Positions 39,691 to 54,195 of a stretch of DNA of 64,000 bases are shown here, piece after piece. The position numbers were made by a program, and so were the translations under genes. Position 1 is the first letter of the stretch. The number at the start of each line of letters is the position of its first letter. The notes under the pieces were generated by a model. That model did not search any database and was not told the origin of the DNA. It worked only from the letters and a program-made list of their open reading frames with translations. The stretch lies in NCBI GenBank assembly GCA_018881555.1, contig JACAXG010000018.1:7749634-7813633 (forward strand). The letters run 5' to 3'. Source of the DNA: Amblyornis subalaris (lineage: Eukaryota; Chordata; Aves; Passeriformes; Ptilonorhynchidae).

Positions 39691-42600
39691 ACAGCAGACA
39701 GGATGAAGATACACTGACACACTTGCCAACCCGAAGTAACTAATCCTCTAGAAGAATGAAGTGCAACCTACATCTGCTGCCTTTGTTATTTGAGCTAGTT
39801 AATTTTAAACTATCTCAAATATTCCTACACAGCAGTACATATTTTAGGAGAACTTAACTGAAGTCTGAAAGGGACCTTACTTCTCACATCCATGCACCTT
39901 CAGAAAAGACACCTTTGACAAATGTTACCTAAGTCCCCCGGGCTCAACTCTAAATACAGGCATCATTGCCAAATCAAAACTCTTAGTGGTCACTGACGGT
40001 TTACAGGAAACTATTTCAGGCTGTTTTATCTCATATAAGTTTAACACAGATATCAGGACAGGCCTGTTCCAGTCTTCAGCTTCAGCTTATCAAAATCTGC
40101 AAGCAAAATATATGTTATCAAATCAGATTGGGGAATAGATGTGTGTTAAGGCTAAAGAGCCTACATGAAGTTCAGAGCCCTCCATGGTGGAACTACATAA
40201 GAGACTGACCATGCTAGGTTTGTTTTCAAAAACTTATACAGCAGGTCTTCAAAGTCTTGCCTGTGATTTACAAACATCATAAGCATACATTATTAAAAAG
40301 AGACATCAGTTACAGTAATCAATTTCTCTGACTACCGGCAATTCTCTGCATAATCCAGCCTAGCAAGGTTTCCATACAGCTTTGCCTGAAATGTGGTTGC
40401 AAGTTGTCTTCACGCATTAAATATTAGAGACATGCATCTCAAGAGACATTGCTTCTTGTTGTTTAAGATTTGGTTGCTCAGAAAGCCAAAAAATTCTGTA
40501 AATACTAAACAATTAGCTGCTGAAAGTCAGATCTATTTAAGATGTCTGAAGATGAGCCTTCAAAAACCTGATCACTCAAAATCATTCCTTCCTTGAAAGG
40601 GGGCAGGGGAAAAAATAAAAATCACAACCTCAACACACACCTACAGAAAACTGACTCACTGTCTATAGCTCTTCAGTGAGGAAAAATCCAGACGTACCGA
40701 AAAAAGAAGCTTCCCACTTTCATCTCAAAACTTTCCTAGAAAAAGCACTTCATTCTTATTTACTTAGTACCTCTCCCAATTTAGTGCTTTTACAGTAAAC
40801 AGCCTGAATTCAGTGAGTTACTTGAGGCTGCAGCTGACCCAGGCTACCACCCCTCCAGACCTCTAGTTGTTCATCATCACTTCTTGACGATCACCCAGCA
40901 TGACAGCACATCAGTAGTGTACTGTAGCCAAGCTCTTTCAAAATAAAGGCAGGTTTGCTTGCGGTTGATAAGATTTGTAACAGTAGAATTTTTTCAATGT
41001 TTATATTAATTTAGGCCATTTTGAAAGAACCAGGTTAGGTTGGATGGAGGGCCTTTTGTCACAAAAGTCACACTAACACAGTGGGACAGAAAAAGTGAAC
41101 AACTGGCATGGTAACTTCCTTAGCACACCTGACTACAGACTACACCACAGTGAAACCACTATGGGCCATCACTAATGCTAAAACACACGGATTTGACTCT
41201 TCCTTGCTTGCTCTTGAGCCTGTTTGGATAAAATAAAGTACTGAGGTGCAGATCAACAAACAGAAAATGTAACATACATACAGGTTGGTAGACTACAGCC
41301 TGGATAATCAAGACTCAGTTAAGACAGCAAGTACTGAGGTGCACAAGTTACTCAATGTGAATTCTCATTGTGATATTGCAGCAAAAATTAATTTGAACCT
41401 TGAACGTAATGAAGAGAAGCAGCTAAGTGAATTCTTCTCTGTAGTCCCGACAGCATTGTAGAGATCAATACTGAAATACCATCTTGTGCTTCTGGCATCC
41501 GATTTTCCTGAAGGGAAATCAAAAAATTGGAAGGAAAACAAAGAAGTTATGCAAATGTACTTGAAGCCTGCAAAAAATGTCCTCCAGTAAGAGTCTTAAG
41601 AGGTCACTCTGATTACCTTAAAAGAAGACACACTGGTGTCTTGAGTAGAAGTATTTTTCAGAGGTAGAAACAAAAAGATACTGAAGGGCTTCCCAACCTA
41701 CCAGGTCAAGTCATAAAGAGAACATTTGCCTAGCATATTAATTCTGAACAACTCTAACAAAAAACAGGACTTTCATAAGAAAGCAAACAATGAGAATGAT
41801 TAACCAATAAAGTAAGTAGCAAAAGCTTTACTGAATGCTTGATGCCTTCCTTCAGATAGTTATATTTTGTAAAAATTTTGGTCAAATAAAATTCAAACAC
41901 TAAGCACAGTTTTCAATTCAATAGAGAGTTAACTGGATAATAAGTCGTGGCTGAATCACCTGGTCAAACTCTGGCTAAATCTGTGGCTTTACAAAATTGT
42001 ATACTCAACACCAAATCTCCTCCATTTCCTCTACACATGCAAATGTGAAACATGCAAATTACAAATATGATCAGTTCTTAAAATTATTCTTGAAAAGACA
42101 TCTTTAATTTGCTGTATATTTTACTGCTGAGGACAAGACAGCTAAAGAATTTATCACCTTAGCTACCTTCGTTATATCATTTCATTCAGTGTTATCTCCT
42201 TGTCTCCCACACAAGAGTCATGCTGTTATCAAAGTCTTTCTCACTAAACAATTATTTCCTTTTATGATTTCTTCTGGCTGGTCAAAGATAAGGGCTTACA
42301 GTGAGCTTGATTAGTGTTGCAAACAAATAGGAGTAATACTAGAGCAGATATAAGTAAGCTGAAGTAATCAGCACTATTAATAACCTTTTGATTTCTAATC
42401 AAATACAGCTCTGACTTTTGCTGCCACTTTGCTTTACATCTTCGAAACTACAAAAGAATTATTATTTTTATAAAATATTCTCAATATGCCACTCTTTTAA
42501 TTCTCTTGTTTGCTTTTTGTCTTATGCTTAATAATTCTTCACTAAGAAAAAATAAAAATAACAAATCTATTAAAAAAACAGTTCTACACTTTATACTGCC

Positions 42601-43433
42601 TTTCCTGATAACAAGATTTAATTATATATTGTAGTATGAAATTTTGCATGGTTTTTTTTTTAATCTAATAACATTTCTGAAGACAGTAAAATCACATTTC
42701 TTGATACCTGCATTAAAAAAAAAAAAAAACACCACAAAACCAAACAAACAAAAGCCCTTGCTTGAGACATACAACTGTGGCAAACCCCAGTCCATACAGT
42801 TAACATCTGGCACAATTATATCAAAAAATAGGAACCTAACATGTTAAGACCTTAGAAACTTGCACTGCAGGTAGCACTGCCACATCCTTTCTTAATTCTG
42901 GGCAACTACTTATCCAACAGACAGTCACTCTGCTTAAGTAATGGGCAATGCCCCTTACAGAAAACACCTAAAACCACTGCCCGGCTTCATGGGCATTTAA
43001 AACAGTAGAAGTACATTATCTCCTCATGCTCTGCAAATCCTCAACAGGCAACATACTCTTCCAAACATGCAAAGCCCTTCACTGAGACTCTCTAAGAGGG
43101 ATTACATCCAAAGCACCAAATAAGTCCAGTCTACTCATGGGAGAAGAGAAGCTCAGTCATTTCATGGATACATATGGTTTTTTTCCTGTTTGCATTGCTA
43201 TTTTACAGTTGCAGTGGTCTTATGAAAGTTGAATGCTGCTCAGTGAGTTAACAGTTCATTTAGACATGAAGGCCTAGTGGTAATTCTAGAGACACTTTTG
43301 TACCCCTAGGGTGTCATTGCACCATACACTGTGCAGCCCCAGCATGTGCACAGGGACAACATCCTTGCTTCAGGATGCTCTAATGAACAGATTTCCATTT
43401 CATATGACACTCATTTGCAACAAGAGTAACATC

Positions 43434-43488
43434 AATTAAACAAGTTTGCTTGTTTAATTTTTGACAGTAATTTTTGTAATTTACAAAA
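43434..43488. repeat. Two adjacent perfect hairpins
   Basis: The first has 11-base arms AATTAAACAAG and CTTGTTTAATT around TTTG (43434-43459). The second, 12 bases on, has arms TTTTGTAA and TTACAAAA around a single T (43472-43488). Confidence 0.85.
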
Positions 43489-44163
43489 TTTAAATGTTTT
43501 AAAATTAAGTTTAACAGCAATTGCTGCTGTTTGGTTTTTCCCATCCTCTGCCGTTCATTTTATGTAACAATCAAGAACAAGAAGAATAAGAAAGAAATCA
43601 GAAAACTAAAAGTTTCTTCACACGAAAAGCTCCCTTTTCCACAAAACTGGGTTGTGCCTACCAGCAGACTTAAAAATAGACAGACATCAATGTTAAAGGT
43701 ACAAATCATTATGCTAAACACAAAAGGGAAAATAACATCTGAAACATAGCAAATATTTTCCAGTTTTCACCTAGAGAATTCCTTTCAAAGACAAAAGTCA
43801 AAGACGAAGAAAACAAAAAATTTAGTGAGACATGTGTGAAGTGTTGGCCCATACAGATTTATAAGGACTGTGAGCTACCTTACAAAATGGCCAGATAACA
43901 ATATTGATACACAATATGCACCAAGATAAACTAGTCATTTTTATTTACCATTTTTGTCTCAACTTTATCAGTTATCACTGTAAATAATAAGTATTTCTTC
44001 TTTTCATTTTTAACATGGTTTTAAAAGTCATTGCGCAATTGAAAGGTTCTTTTTGTCATGGATATGCCCAAAATTTTCCTTATAATGTTGTTTGTGTTGA
44101 TCTGTCCAAGTTCATGTTCATAGAAAAACTATTTCTTTTCTAAAGGCATCCTCTAACCCTATA

Positions 44164-44180
44164 ATAAATAAATAAATAAA
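44164..44180. repeat. (AAAT)n
   Basis: About four AAAT units. Confidence 0.85.
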
Positions 44181-45989
44181 ATAACAATTAAAAAAAGAAC
44201 CAATTCATAAACCTTCCCTAATTAACTTTACTTCCCAAAAAAACCACACATCTGTTTTCACAGCTGGACATGATTCAACCACTGGTAACCAGAGAAAAGC
44301 CCCAGCGTGTTAAAATATTCTAGCCAAAAACTGACACTCCAGCAAAGATGGCTACTATGCCAACACAATCTGAGCAGCTGTTAGGACAACCTTTATTTAT
44401 ACTGAAAGGGCATGAGAGATCCTGATGCTATTACTACCAAACCAGCAAATCTTATTGGAAAGACACCACTGGTTGAAAATGGACAATGCAAAAGCACAAC
44501 ATGCTTTTCACCAATCAAGCAGATTATAATTATGGGAGAACAGTGATGTACAATAATCCACTCTCTACCCACTTTTCTACAACAGATTCTGCAGGGCTCA
44601 GCTTCTGGAAAAAAATTCTTTGTAAATTATTTTTAATACAGCTGTTATTATGAGCATCAGAAAAATCAATTAACAATGCTACCCTAACTCTTTAGGAAAA
44701 AAAAAGGACTTAGATAAATAGAACAAGATTATGCTGTTTCTTTTACAGCCTTACTTTTATTCTGTGACATCAAAGAGCCACAACCCGCTCCTTTCCCCCC
44801 CCCACCCTTTTGGCTTTGACATCACACAGAGAGAAAAGTATTCCTTTCACTGTCTCTTATATAGCTGGAGCATCCAAGCTTTGCATATTGTTATCACTTT
44901 CTATCCGTGGATATGAATTATTTTAATCCTCCAGCAATTAACAGTCATTTGGATGAAAATAAAAAAAGGTTGGGAGTGCAACCTTACTTTTGTTTTGCTA
45001 ATTTATTTGGTCAGTAGTTCATTTACTCATTGTTTCACAGGGCTTAAATATTTAAGTGTGTGTATGTCCTACTTACAATCTTTTTTTTTTACCAGTACAT
45101 GGTTTCAGCTTTTTTTTCCCTTTTTTTTTTAAACCTGGAGTTTCCTGTCCTCAAGTACATTTCATTGATGGCTTTCTGTCACTGCACATAATTTTGCATT
45201 TTAGAGCACCCCTATTCATTTAATCCCATGGCTTTTTGCTGGGGAGAAGAGGAATCATCTTTTATTTGTAAATCCATTTTAAAAAGAGAGAGACTGAACT
45301 GCCAGTGAAGAATTGGCAGGTTTCCTTTACCATTATCAGGTCTCCTTGATCTCCTCACTGCTTTCTTGCTCCCACTGCCATAATTACCATCAATACTTGT
45401 AATGTACCCAAGGCATGGCAAGTACTTGACAAACAAGATGGAAGCAAAGCTCTCTGTCCTCAAGATACAGCTGTTTAAGGCCCCAGTCTGATACACCACA
45501 CATCCATTTTAAACCTGTAAGCAGTTCCCTTGACTTTAAGTGTTTACAGTTTAGCAATTAAGTGGTCTGCTGGATCAAGGCCTAAGCAAACTATGAGACA
45601 GAGAGGTAGCAGGCAGATATAATAAGCATCATGAATGACAAGTCAAAGTTTAGCAGATACATCAACTCACAATGTGCTGACTCAAAAAATAAAATTTAAA
45701 AAAAAAAAAGAAAATAAATGGTTGAAGTGAATTATCTTGTTGAAGTGAGTTTGTGAGTTTTTACAATCCAAATAAACCTCTGACATTGTGAATTGCTCAG
45801 TCCAGGGAGCCTGTGACAACTGTGGATATGTTTTATGAAGCCATGCACACATTCCTAAAATCAAGTTCCAGCAGCCCTTCAGGAATCATTACACCAGATG
45901 CCCATTGTAAGCTTCAGACAAGTTCACTGCAAACATGCAGTGTCCTAACATCGCCTTTTGCTCCAGCCCAAGTCAGTTTGCTCTGAAAG

Positions 45990-46018
45990 AAAAAAAAAAA
46001 GAGACAAACAAACAAACA
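45990..46018. repeat. A-run followed by (AAAC)n
   Basis: Eleven A, then three AAAC units. Confidence 0.85.
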
Positions 46019-49000
46019 GACTTATAGTCAAAATGCGAAGACAAGTAAGTTTTCACAACCAACGGCTGCCTCAAAAATAAAATCAGGAGAAAGCTCCATC
46101 CTGAACAATCAGCTCCATGGTCTCAAAAGAAGGCTACATGGTCCAATACAGGACTCTGAATTGCAAGTTATGCTATTCCCATTCTTTTTTTTTTCCCCTT
46201 AATTACTTCAATGTTTGGTAGAGTGGAGCAAACGAGAAAATACATCATTAGTCTTTTTTTAATTATTAGAAGAATAAAAAGCTACTGTTTATCTGATCTA
46301 CAGACTGATCCAAGTATGGCAGCAGATACCAACCTAAAGAAACAAGCAACAGATGAATAGAGTGAAATGCAGCAGTCAGAGTGATGACCAGGGTTTTGGT
46401 CAGCTTGTTCCAGTTTTCCAAGTGCAAAATAAGATTACCTATTTTTAATAATTAGACAGCAATGGCTTTCAAGACATCAGGTAGATGAAAGCCTACATGA
46501 TCTTCCTCAATGGGCTCATGACTTCACTAAGTCAAAGGGGAAAGTGGGGGAAGCAAAAAGTGCTTCTTCAGGGAGCCAACCCAGCAAACATCAAATCCAG
46601 CATCAGTCATCAAAAAAAAGAGGTGGTGTTGACGGCAAATGGGGAAAAACTAAACTATGCAAAGGCTTTAAAAGGACAAGAGGTGTGAAATCTAAAGCAC
46701 TAAATGAGACAAAGTATGGACTTCAATTTGTATTTCTACATAAGGGTAAGAGAGTAGGCAGGGGCAATCAAGACTACATACAATCGGAGCTTATATTGTA
46801 GACAGAATGGATAGATACAATGGGGTTACTGGGTATGACTGTGAGAAAAAGGCTGATTAATTCAGGTTGACAGAAAATGATACAGGTGGTGACTATAAGG
46901 TTAGAGCTTTAGAGGATCAGAAATAAACATATATGCAAGCCAGTATGTAGAAAATCATCAGAATTTAGCCTGTTCGAAAGGAAAGGGTTGAAAATGATGC
47001 TTGGATTACATCCTTTAGTGATATGAAGAAAGTCTCTGCAATGGAAGAGATTGAGTGATTCTGAACTGTTTCTCACACTGATTTTGGCTGTGGATTGGTA
47101 TTTTTCCAAGCATGAGTAACTCTGTATAATACAGAAACATACTGCAGCAACTGACAGTGGAAACTTTTTTGTGAAATTCAAACTAGTCAACTCATTAAAG
47201 CACAAGATATTACCTTCCCCTACAGTAGAGACTGACAGCATTCACTCTTCCTAGCACCTGTAATAATGTCTCTTCTCTTCTTTATCCTTCTAATAACCAG
47301 GACATAGATCATGAGTTCAAAAGTGGCAGAAAAATTCCCATCACCTTCTGCAGGCTTTGGATACAGCCTACAACACATACTCTTCAAACTTCTCCACAAT
47401 TTCAATCTTAATCTACTAATTCCAGAATATTGTGAAGCTCTCTAATCATCAGCAGCAGCAGCAACAGTGTGATTTGTGGTTCAGTGCTACCCTTCTGGAA
47501 CATTTGTACAGGTGAATATACCTGTAAAAGTATGAGAAAAGCTTCACACAAGGACTACAGAAGCAATCTACAGTTTAAAAAATCCATATATTTTCTGGCA
47601 TGTATTTTGTGAGGGGGATGATTAAATATTCTATAAGCAATTAGTAAATTGTCAATAGAATTCAATAAATGTTGTTTAAAAAAAACTAATTATTTGTTAC
47701 AATAACCACCAACTATTGCCATTTTGTTTGTGAAGGTTTGTAAACTACTTCCATTTGAGAAGTAATTGATTCCATTTTTATCATTTGCTCAAGTTTATGT
47801 GGTTGTTCACATCCAAAGAGATGATAACATCTATTTGCAGCAAATTATACATTAAATTCCTCATTCAAAAGCTGTAATGGAAAACAAAATGCTAATTTGT
47901 GCTGTAAACGGAAGTACAGAATCATAATCACTCATTGTTAACATTAGGAACTAAATTGCTCTTGCAAATAATAAAATGGGTTAAAAATGTGGAGAGCTTT
48001 TGCGAGCCAAAGTACCAGTGCCTCTTACTCCTGTGTTATATTACAAGTCATCAAACGAACCCTTCCTCTTCGTGCCAACACAAACTACCCCTTTTTGAGA
48101 GAAAGAATAATGGCCTTATGATTGCAACATAAGGGTGCATGTCAGGTGACCCATTCTATCCACAAGTCTCCAACCAGCTTCCCAAATATGGGTTTCCATG
48201 CACTCTCTGCTAGGCACACTCGACTGGATGCAGCGGCTGTCTACACAAGCGAGTAATGCAGAACTGTAAAGCTGGAAGAGTCAGACAGCTGGTGCCGAGG
48301 ATCTGATGTCCACAGTACATGCTCTGCACCATGCACTTCAGGGTGCGGTTTGATTATTTAACTTCATCCTAGCTCTGGTCTTATCTCATTAGTTGAGTGT
48401 CAATTTGTAGCTCAAACGCACTAAGGGTATTCCTGGAACACATCTCGCAGTCCAGCTTTATCCAGAAGGAATTATGTTCATTTGCAGAGAGATCAACCTA
48501 CAACACTAACCAAAGCACAGCAGTGTTGGGACGAACACAGTACACTCCTGCCTTCAAGAAAAGTGCTAGCGTAGACGTACCTCTCATCATTTTGGGTCAC
48601 CGTGAGTTCACGTGAAACTGCAAATACCCAATTTCTCCTTCCAAAATTAGCACCACAGTGTCACAAGTCCTACATCCAGAGCAAGGATCGCTTTGCTACT
48701 AATCTCTCTTCACCTTAATTTTAGCTTCAGAGAGGAGACAGTAACACACAGCTATGTAGCAGAAGCAGAATCTTAACTGCCACTTGTAGAGAACACAGAG
48801 TCTAAGACAAAAAATATTGTAGAATTATTTGGCTTCTGTCCTTTTCAGCAATTTTACATTCCTGTAAGTTTTAAATGTACCAGGAGTTTTGCTCACACAG
48901 CAAACAGACACATCATAGGAAATTAAAAAACCACCGACACATTAGGACTGTGCACCTGCTCTTCCACATTTCATTAAGCCTCTACACCTAAATGTACGTC

Positions 49001-52000
49001 AGGTTCTCTCCTATGTGCATCCGTTGTGCTGGTATCCCTCAGTGATACCTTCTGGTCATGGCGAGACAAACTGGATCACAAGCATCCACACCGCCTCAGG
49101 AAAAAAACATTAAAAAACCCATTAACTTTTGGTAAGTCGGATCAGATCATTATGATCTAAACAATAAGTGCCAGATAATGTATTTTTAAAAAGTATATAT
49201 TTGTAAATAAGCTGCCATTTGTTATCAAGCCTTTCCTAGCTTACATTGTATAGCTCAAATCCATGTAAAATAGCTGATTTGCCAACCTTTTTCAGTTATT
49301 AGTATTAAAAAAAAATAATTATGTTATCAAAAAATGAAAATTGCCTTTTAGGTGACCAAAAGAAAGTTTCACTGCTTCATGTAGTAAATCATTTTACTGC
49401 TGCCCTTTTATATTTAATACCCTTCTGCAGTACACATTTATCTCTACACTAGCAAAGTGTACTCATTGATTTCCTATGGTCTCTCTGGAAGAAGGTTCTG
49501 CTTCCCTGATGATGAGTACAAAGGGTGGATGACCCCATTCTCATTCCAATGCAAACCCTGCACTTTTACATTTCTGCTTAGACCACATGAACATTTGACC
49601 AGCTAAGAACTCCCTGCCCTCTTCCTTCAGAACACACTGCTAGAACTACTGACATTTTCTCCTGAACAAAACTGTATTTTCGAAAATCCCATCTTATGTA
49701 TAAAGCACTGAACTGCATTAGCTCATCGCAGCCATAACTCTAACTTACAATCTGAACATGAGCTTTTCCACTAAAATAAGATACAACAATAATATCTTGC
49801 CCATTTTCTGCATGTGCTTTAAACTTGTGCTGTTGTGCTCTACTGTTTAACTATTTAGTTGGTCTTCTCTGGGGAATGAGAAAATGGTTAGTTCCCAGTT
49901 TAAACTGCACTCTATTTGTTAGACGAACCTGCCATCAGAATACACTTTTCAAAGTTACTGTGTTGAATGACCAATTAAGGCATTAATCTCTGAAAGAGAA
50001 TCATGTTTAACAACTTTTTTTTTTTAAAGTCCATTACTTGTTTTTAATAAACTGCATCTTTCTCATTATCCTATAATTTATCTTTTGCTGGGATGTCAAG
50101 AAAATAGGTCTCTTCAGTTTCACTTTCATTTTTACTGCTCTTTTCTCAGCTTTGTGCATGAACACCCCTTGGAAACAGCAAAATCAGGAAAACTTCAAAT
50201 CCAGGATTCACTCTTTTTTAAAATTACCAAGTATTTTCTATTAATACTAAACCAGGATTGCATTTTTTTCTTAACTCATTTAGTTTTGACAGCCTGCTTT
50301 TAATTTGCACAGATGTTACAGGCTCTGCTAAAATGTAACTGCAGTTGAATGGTGGTATTATTCCATTGGCTTTCACTACCAAATAATGTACAACGGTTGA
50401 CGGAGTCTTTTTCCATTAAAGAAAAACATCTTCAAAAATCATAAAGTGCACTGTTCAATCTTGTACAGATTTGTATCTCTCATTCAACATCCTCATACAC
50501 GGATGTACTCAGTATATGCTATACACAAGCAGTTCATTAACACAAATTAATCTAGCATATTTCCAAACCTGCATAGACTCCAAGTTCTACTACCCAAATA
50601 ACATTAAAAAAAAATTAAAAATCCAGAAACCATGGAAACAAAAGTAAGTCAAAAAGTCTTTTTTGGTCCATAGCCCCTGAGAAATGGCCATTGGACTTAC
50701 TCTAGTTAAAAGAAGAAAATGCATAAAAGCAATATACTACACTCAGTTCAGCTCCCCAAAAATACTGGCAAAAAGCTACATTAGGGCCCTTTTGTCCCTG
50801 CTCACATAAAGACAAAGAGCCAACTCACAAGATTGGCTCTTAGCTTTATCTTTCCCTGATTTACACTCATGGAATACATTTTGTCCAAGTATGTTGTATG
50901 AAGTCCTGCTATGTCTGAAAACACAGGACAAAGAAAATGGTGCTAGGTACTAAGTCCACAACTGAGTGTTGCGGGGAAAAATCTCTGAAATAATGGCATA
51001 AATTGGGCAGCATACTCCTCTCATTTTACTTCTATACCGCAAGGATTTTGAGGTCAAATTAAAGTAAGTATCCAGATTTATGCATTAGCCATAGGGATTT
51101 CATTCATGAACTACATTTCAAACGATTTTCATGCACTTCTCGACCACATAGATTAGTAACACAACAACGTATCCAATTCTGAACTCGAGAATGAAAAATA
51201 ATTAATACAAATAATGCTGCCAGTTCAGCATAGACAGGTTATGCCGAAGAGTATTACTGCTCTTGCAAGGCTGAATACCTCTCTGCAGTACTTAGAAATA
51301 GCTGTTCTTTACTCATGACTACTAATTAAGGAACAGATGTAAAGAGAATTTCCAAAAGACACGTTCAGGAAGGTTCCAGCAAAAATAAAGAACCAGAAGT
51401 AGAGCGGCAGTCTAAAAATGAAGGATACAGAATAAATCAACAGGAAATCTGATGGATATTCCTTCATCTCAGTTTTATACACACCAGCAAGACAACATGG
51501 GTAAGTATACGCAACCACAGTTCAAAGTTCTCAGGATTTAAGTACACAAGTTTGACTAGTCTAGAATTTAGCATAATGGTTAAGTCCCTGTACTACAATA
51601 ACTATAAAAAGAGATGGCAAGCTTCAGGAGAATATTCAGTCTTTTTGAAGTTATCCTTAATAATGCAAAGTCTTATTTGTAACTAATATAGAGCCTTATA
51701 TTCTGGAAGACTATCAGAAATTGATTTAAAACTGACTTCATAAAGTTTCTAGACACGATTTTTCTGATACAAGCTTTTTTGTGATGCATGTTGGAATTTA
51801 ATATGCAATGGAAAAGTTCCTTCCAAGATTATTACCAACAAATCACGCATATGAGCTTGTGCTTAAAAACTAACTGAAATAATGCACCAAAAATACAAAA
51901 GTTGAAACACATCTCTCAAATTCTCTGAATTATAAAGCAAATGTCATATCTCTCCCTTCACAGCTGCCAGAGAGTATATTATGCTTCTAGAAGACACTGT

Positions 52001-54172
52001 TGTCTTTAACCTGACTGGTTCCATTGCTAAGTCTTATTTTGATTACTTATACTCTCATTAAAGCCTTGAGATGCCAGGAAAAGATTATTTTAGTAAGCTA
52101 TGGCTGAGCTACTATTGATANTATACAAGGGATCCTTTTACCTCGTATTAGATGTTTAGAGTGCATCGTATTGATCTAGGAATAAAAAAATATTTTTCCA
52201 GTAGTCAACCCATCTTCTCATCTCAGCACTTTGTTTTAAAGTTTTTCTGTTTGCTGTCTTGTTTTAAACACAGTATACAAAACAAATTCTATTTCGGTAT
52301 GTTGCTAAATTTAGCAACAAACGGTTTGCAAGCTTTTTTTTTTTTTTGGAACGCAATTCAGGTAAAAACAAACAAACACGAATATGGCCGACAGTCAAAT
52401 CTGAGCCAAGTCTGCTTTTTTAAGTGTTAAAACTCGTAAGAAAAATCTATTTGCAGCAAAATCCCATATTCATTTTGATTTCCTATTCAGACTAACATCT
52501 ACCACTAATCCTCAGCTGATGAATTTGACTGATATAAATGGTAACGTAATACGCAAAAGATGAAAATAGAAAGGAGCCTTGAGCACCAGAAAGAATATGT
52601 GTCTTAAAAATTCTTCTCATCTTCACCCTGGAAGCTCTTGCAAGCTCATCTCTTCCCATCCGTTGTAATGCTATGTAATGATTACACCTTCTACTTCGAA
52701 ACACCTTTCCTAATCACGCATATTTAATTCAAGTTTGTGTATATATCCTACAGTTTATATAGTCCTGCTGAAAATAGACCTTCTGCATCCTGAATTATCT
52801 CCCGCGTTTTCCCTTAGATACAGTTCAACACTGGTATTTAGAATAGATCAACTCTGGATTTGCCAGCAATTCTTCCTGCTTCCATTGTGATACGGGCTTG
52901 CTCTCCTGAAAGGGGATGTAAGGGAACCTATCATTTCACAATGCCATTCTTCCACCGAACTGTTTCGCTACAGAATGAAACTAACTTTAGATAAAGGAGC
53001 TGGTTTAAACCTGATTTTATTGTCTGCGTTCCTAAGCATTTTACCCCTCTGATGGTTTCAAAGGAGTCTTCCCTGTGACTGCCTGCCTTTTATACAGGCA
53101 TGAGCCCTTTTTAAATCCCAGTGACTTGCATGGGCTCGTATTTAGCAGGACGATAATGCACGTTCTGTGCTCACACAAACACACTGGCAGCGGCGTGTAC
53201 CCTCGGTACGTGCAGAGGAACACACACCGGCGCGGGCTCGGGCGCACCGGCCAGCACGAGCCACGGCGAGCGGCGAGCTCGGCGCCAACTCCCGCCGCAG
53301 CCGGCACCGGGCACGCCGAGCGCCGGGGCCCAGAGTCGGGGCAGCCCCGTCGCGCTCCCGAGCGGCGGCTCCGGCCGCGCCCTCCCGGCCCCGTCACCGA
53401 CCGGCCAAGCGCCGCTGTCCCCGCGCACCCGCCGGCCCCCGCCCGCCGGCCGCGGGGCTACCAGAGGGGCTCCGGACGGCTTCGCCGAGCCAGAGGGGCT
53501 CCCGCGCGCCGGGAAGACGGCGGTTCGGCGCTGGCTTTACGCTTGGTGCGTGCCCGGTCCCCACACGAGCCCCCCTCTCCTCGGCGCACGCCAGCCTGAC
53601 TTGTTCCCCGCCGGGAAGGCTCTCCCCGGCCAGGGCGGCACACCCGGCAGGCAGCTGTACCCGGCACGGGGCGGGCGCCTGCCGCTATGGGCCCGGCGGG
53701 GGTCCGCTCGCACCCGGGACACAGAGATCGGTATTTATTTATTCGGCTGCTTCGGACGAGCCGGCTGTCAGGGCTCCGCAGCCCCACCGCGCCCGGGCTC
53801 CCCGGCCGGCCGCTGCCGAAGGGCGGCCCCGCTCCTTGCCGCTCGGCGTTTGCAACTCCTGGAACAGGGAGATGCGCGCGGCTTCCCGCTGCCTAGCCGT
53901 GAGCTATAACCTCAGACTGTAAACTGCTACTTTGGGGGTTTCAGTCTCCTGGAAACCGGGGCCTTGGGGCTGCACGTTTTCCCTTGAGCTCAGCGGGCTC
54001 TGTCCCCCGCAGGGAGGAAGAGGGGAGGTGACCCCCCTCGTTCCCGGGCTCTCCCGCCCCCCCGCGGGCACCGCCGCCCGCACAGCCCGGGGCGCCTCTC
54101 GCCCGCTCTGCGGCCCGCTTCCATCCGCTGCCCAACTTTTCCCGTCACGCCAGCGCCAGAAACCCCCTTCCC

Positions 54173-54195
54173 CACGCACGCACGCACACACACAC
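54173..54195. repeat. CACG/CA dinucleotide repeat
   Basis: Short CACG units grade into CA units within the CpG island. Confidence 0.85.

Larger units (their letters stand above)
39691..53169. other. AT-rich non-coding block leading to the CpG island
   Basis: No interspersed repeat was recognised in 13 kb, apart from simple repeats and the twin hairpins at 43434. The interval 47695-47925 reads like a conserved regulatory block, but this is untested. One unresolved base is at 52121. Confidence 0.55.

Noticed and set aside
41028..41055. GGTTGGATGGAGGGCC as a CR1 fragment
   Set aside because: The match is about 20 bases only and the flanks do not continue as CR1.
46485..46801. Lysine-rich overlapping open frames
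   Set aside because: Composition follows A-rich DNA. Two frames overlap, with no domain and no transposon family I can name.
53625..53642. CTCF-like CCAGGGCGGCA
   Set aside because: It lacks two bases of the core spacing and matches only part of the motif.
53075..53922. Long overlapping plus-strand open frames (174 and 251 codons) in the CpG island
   Set aside because: Open frames occur on both strands at once, with Arg/Pro/Ala/Gly-rich low-complexity translations. This is expected from GC-rich DNA lacking stop codons, and no domain is seen.
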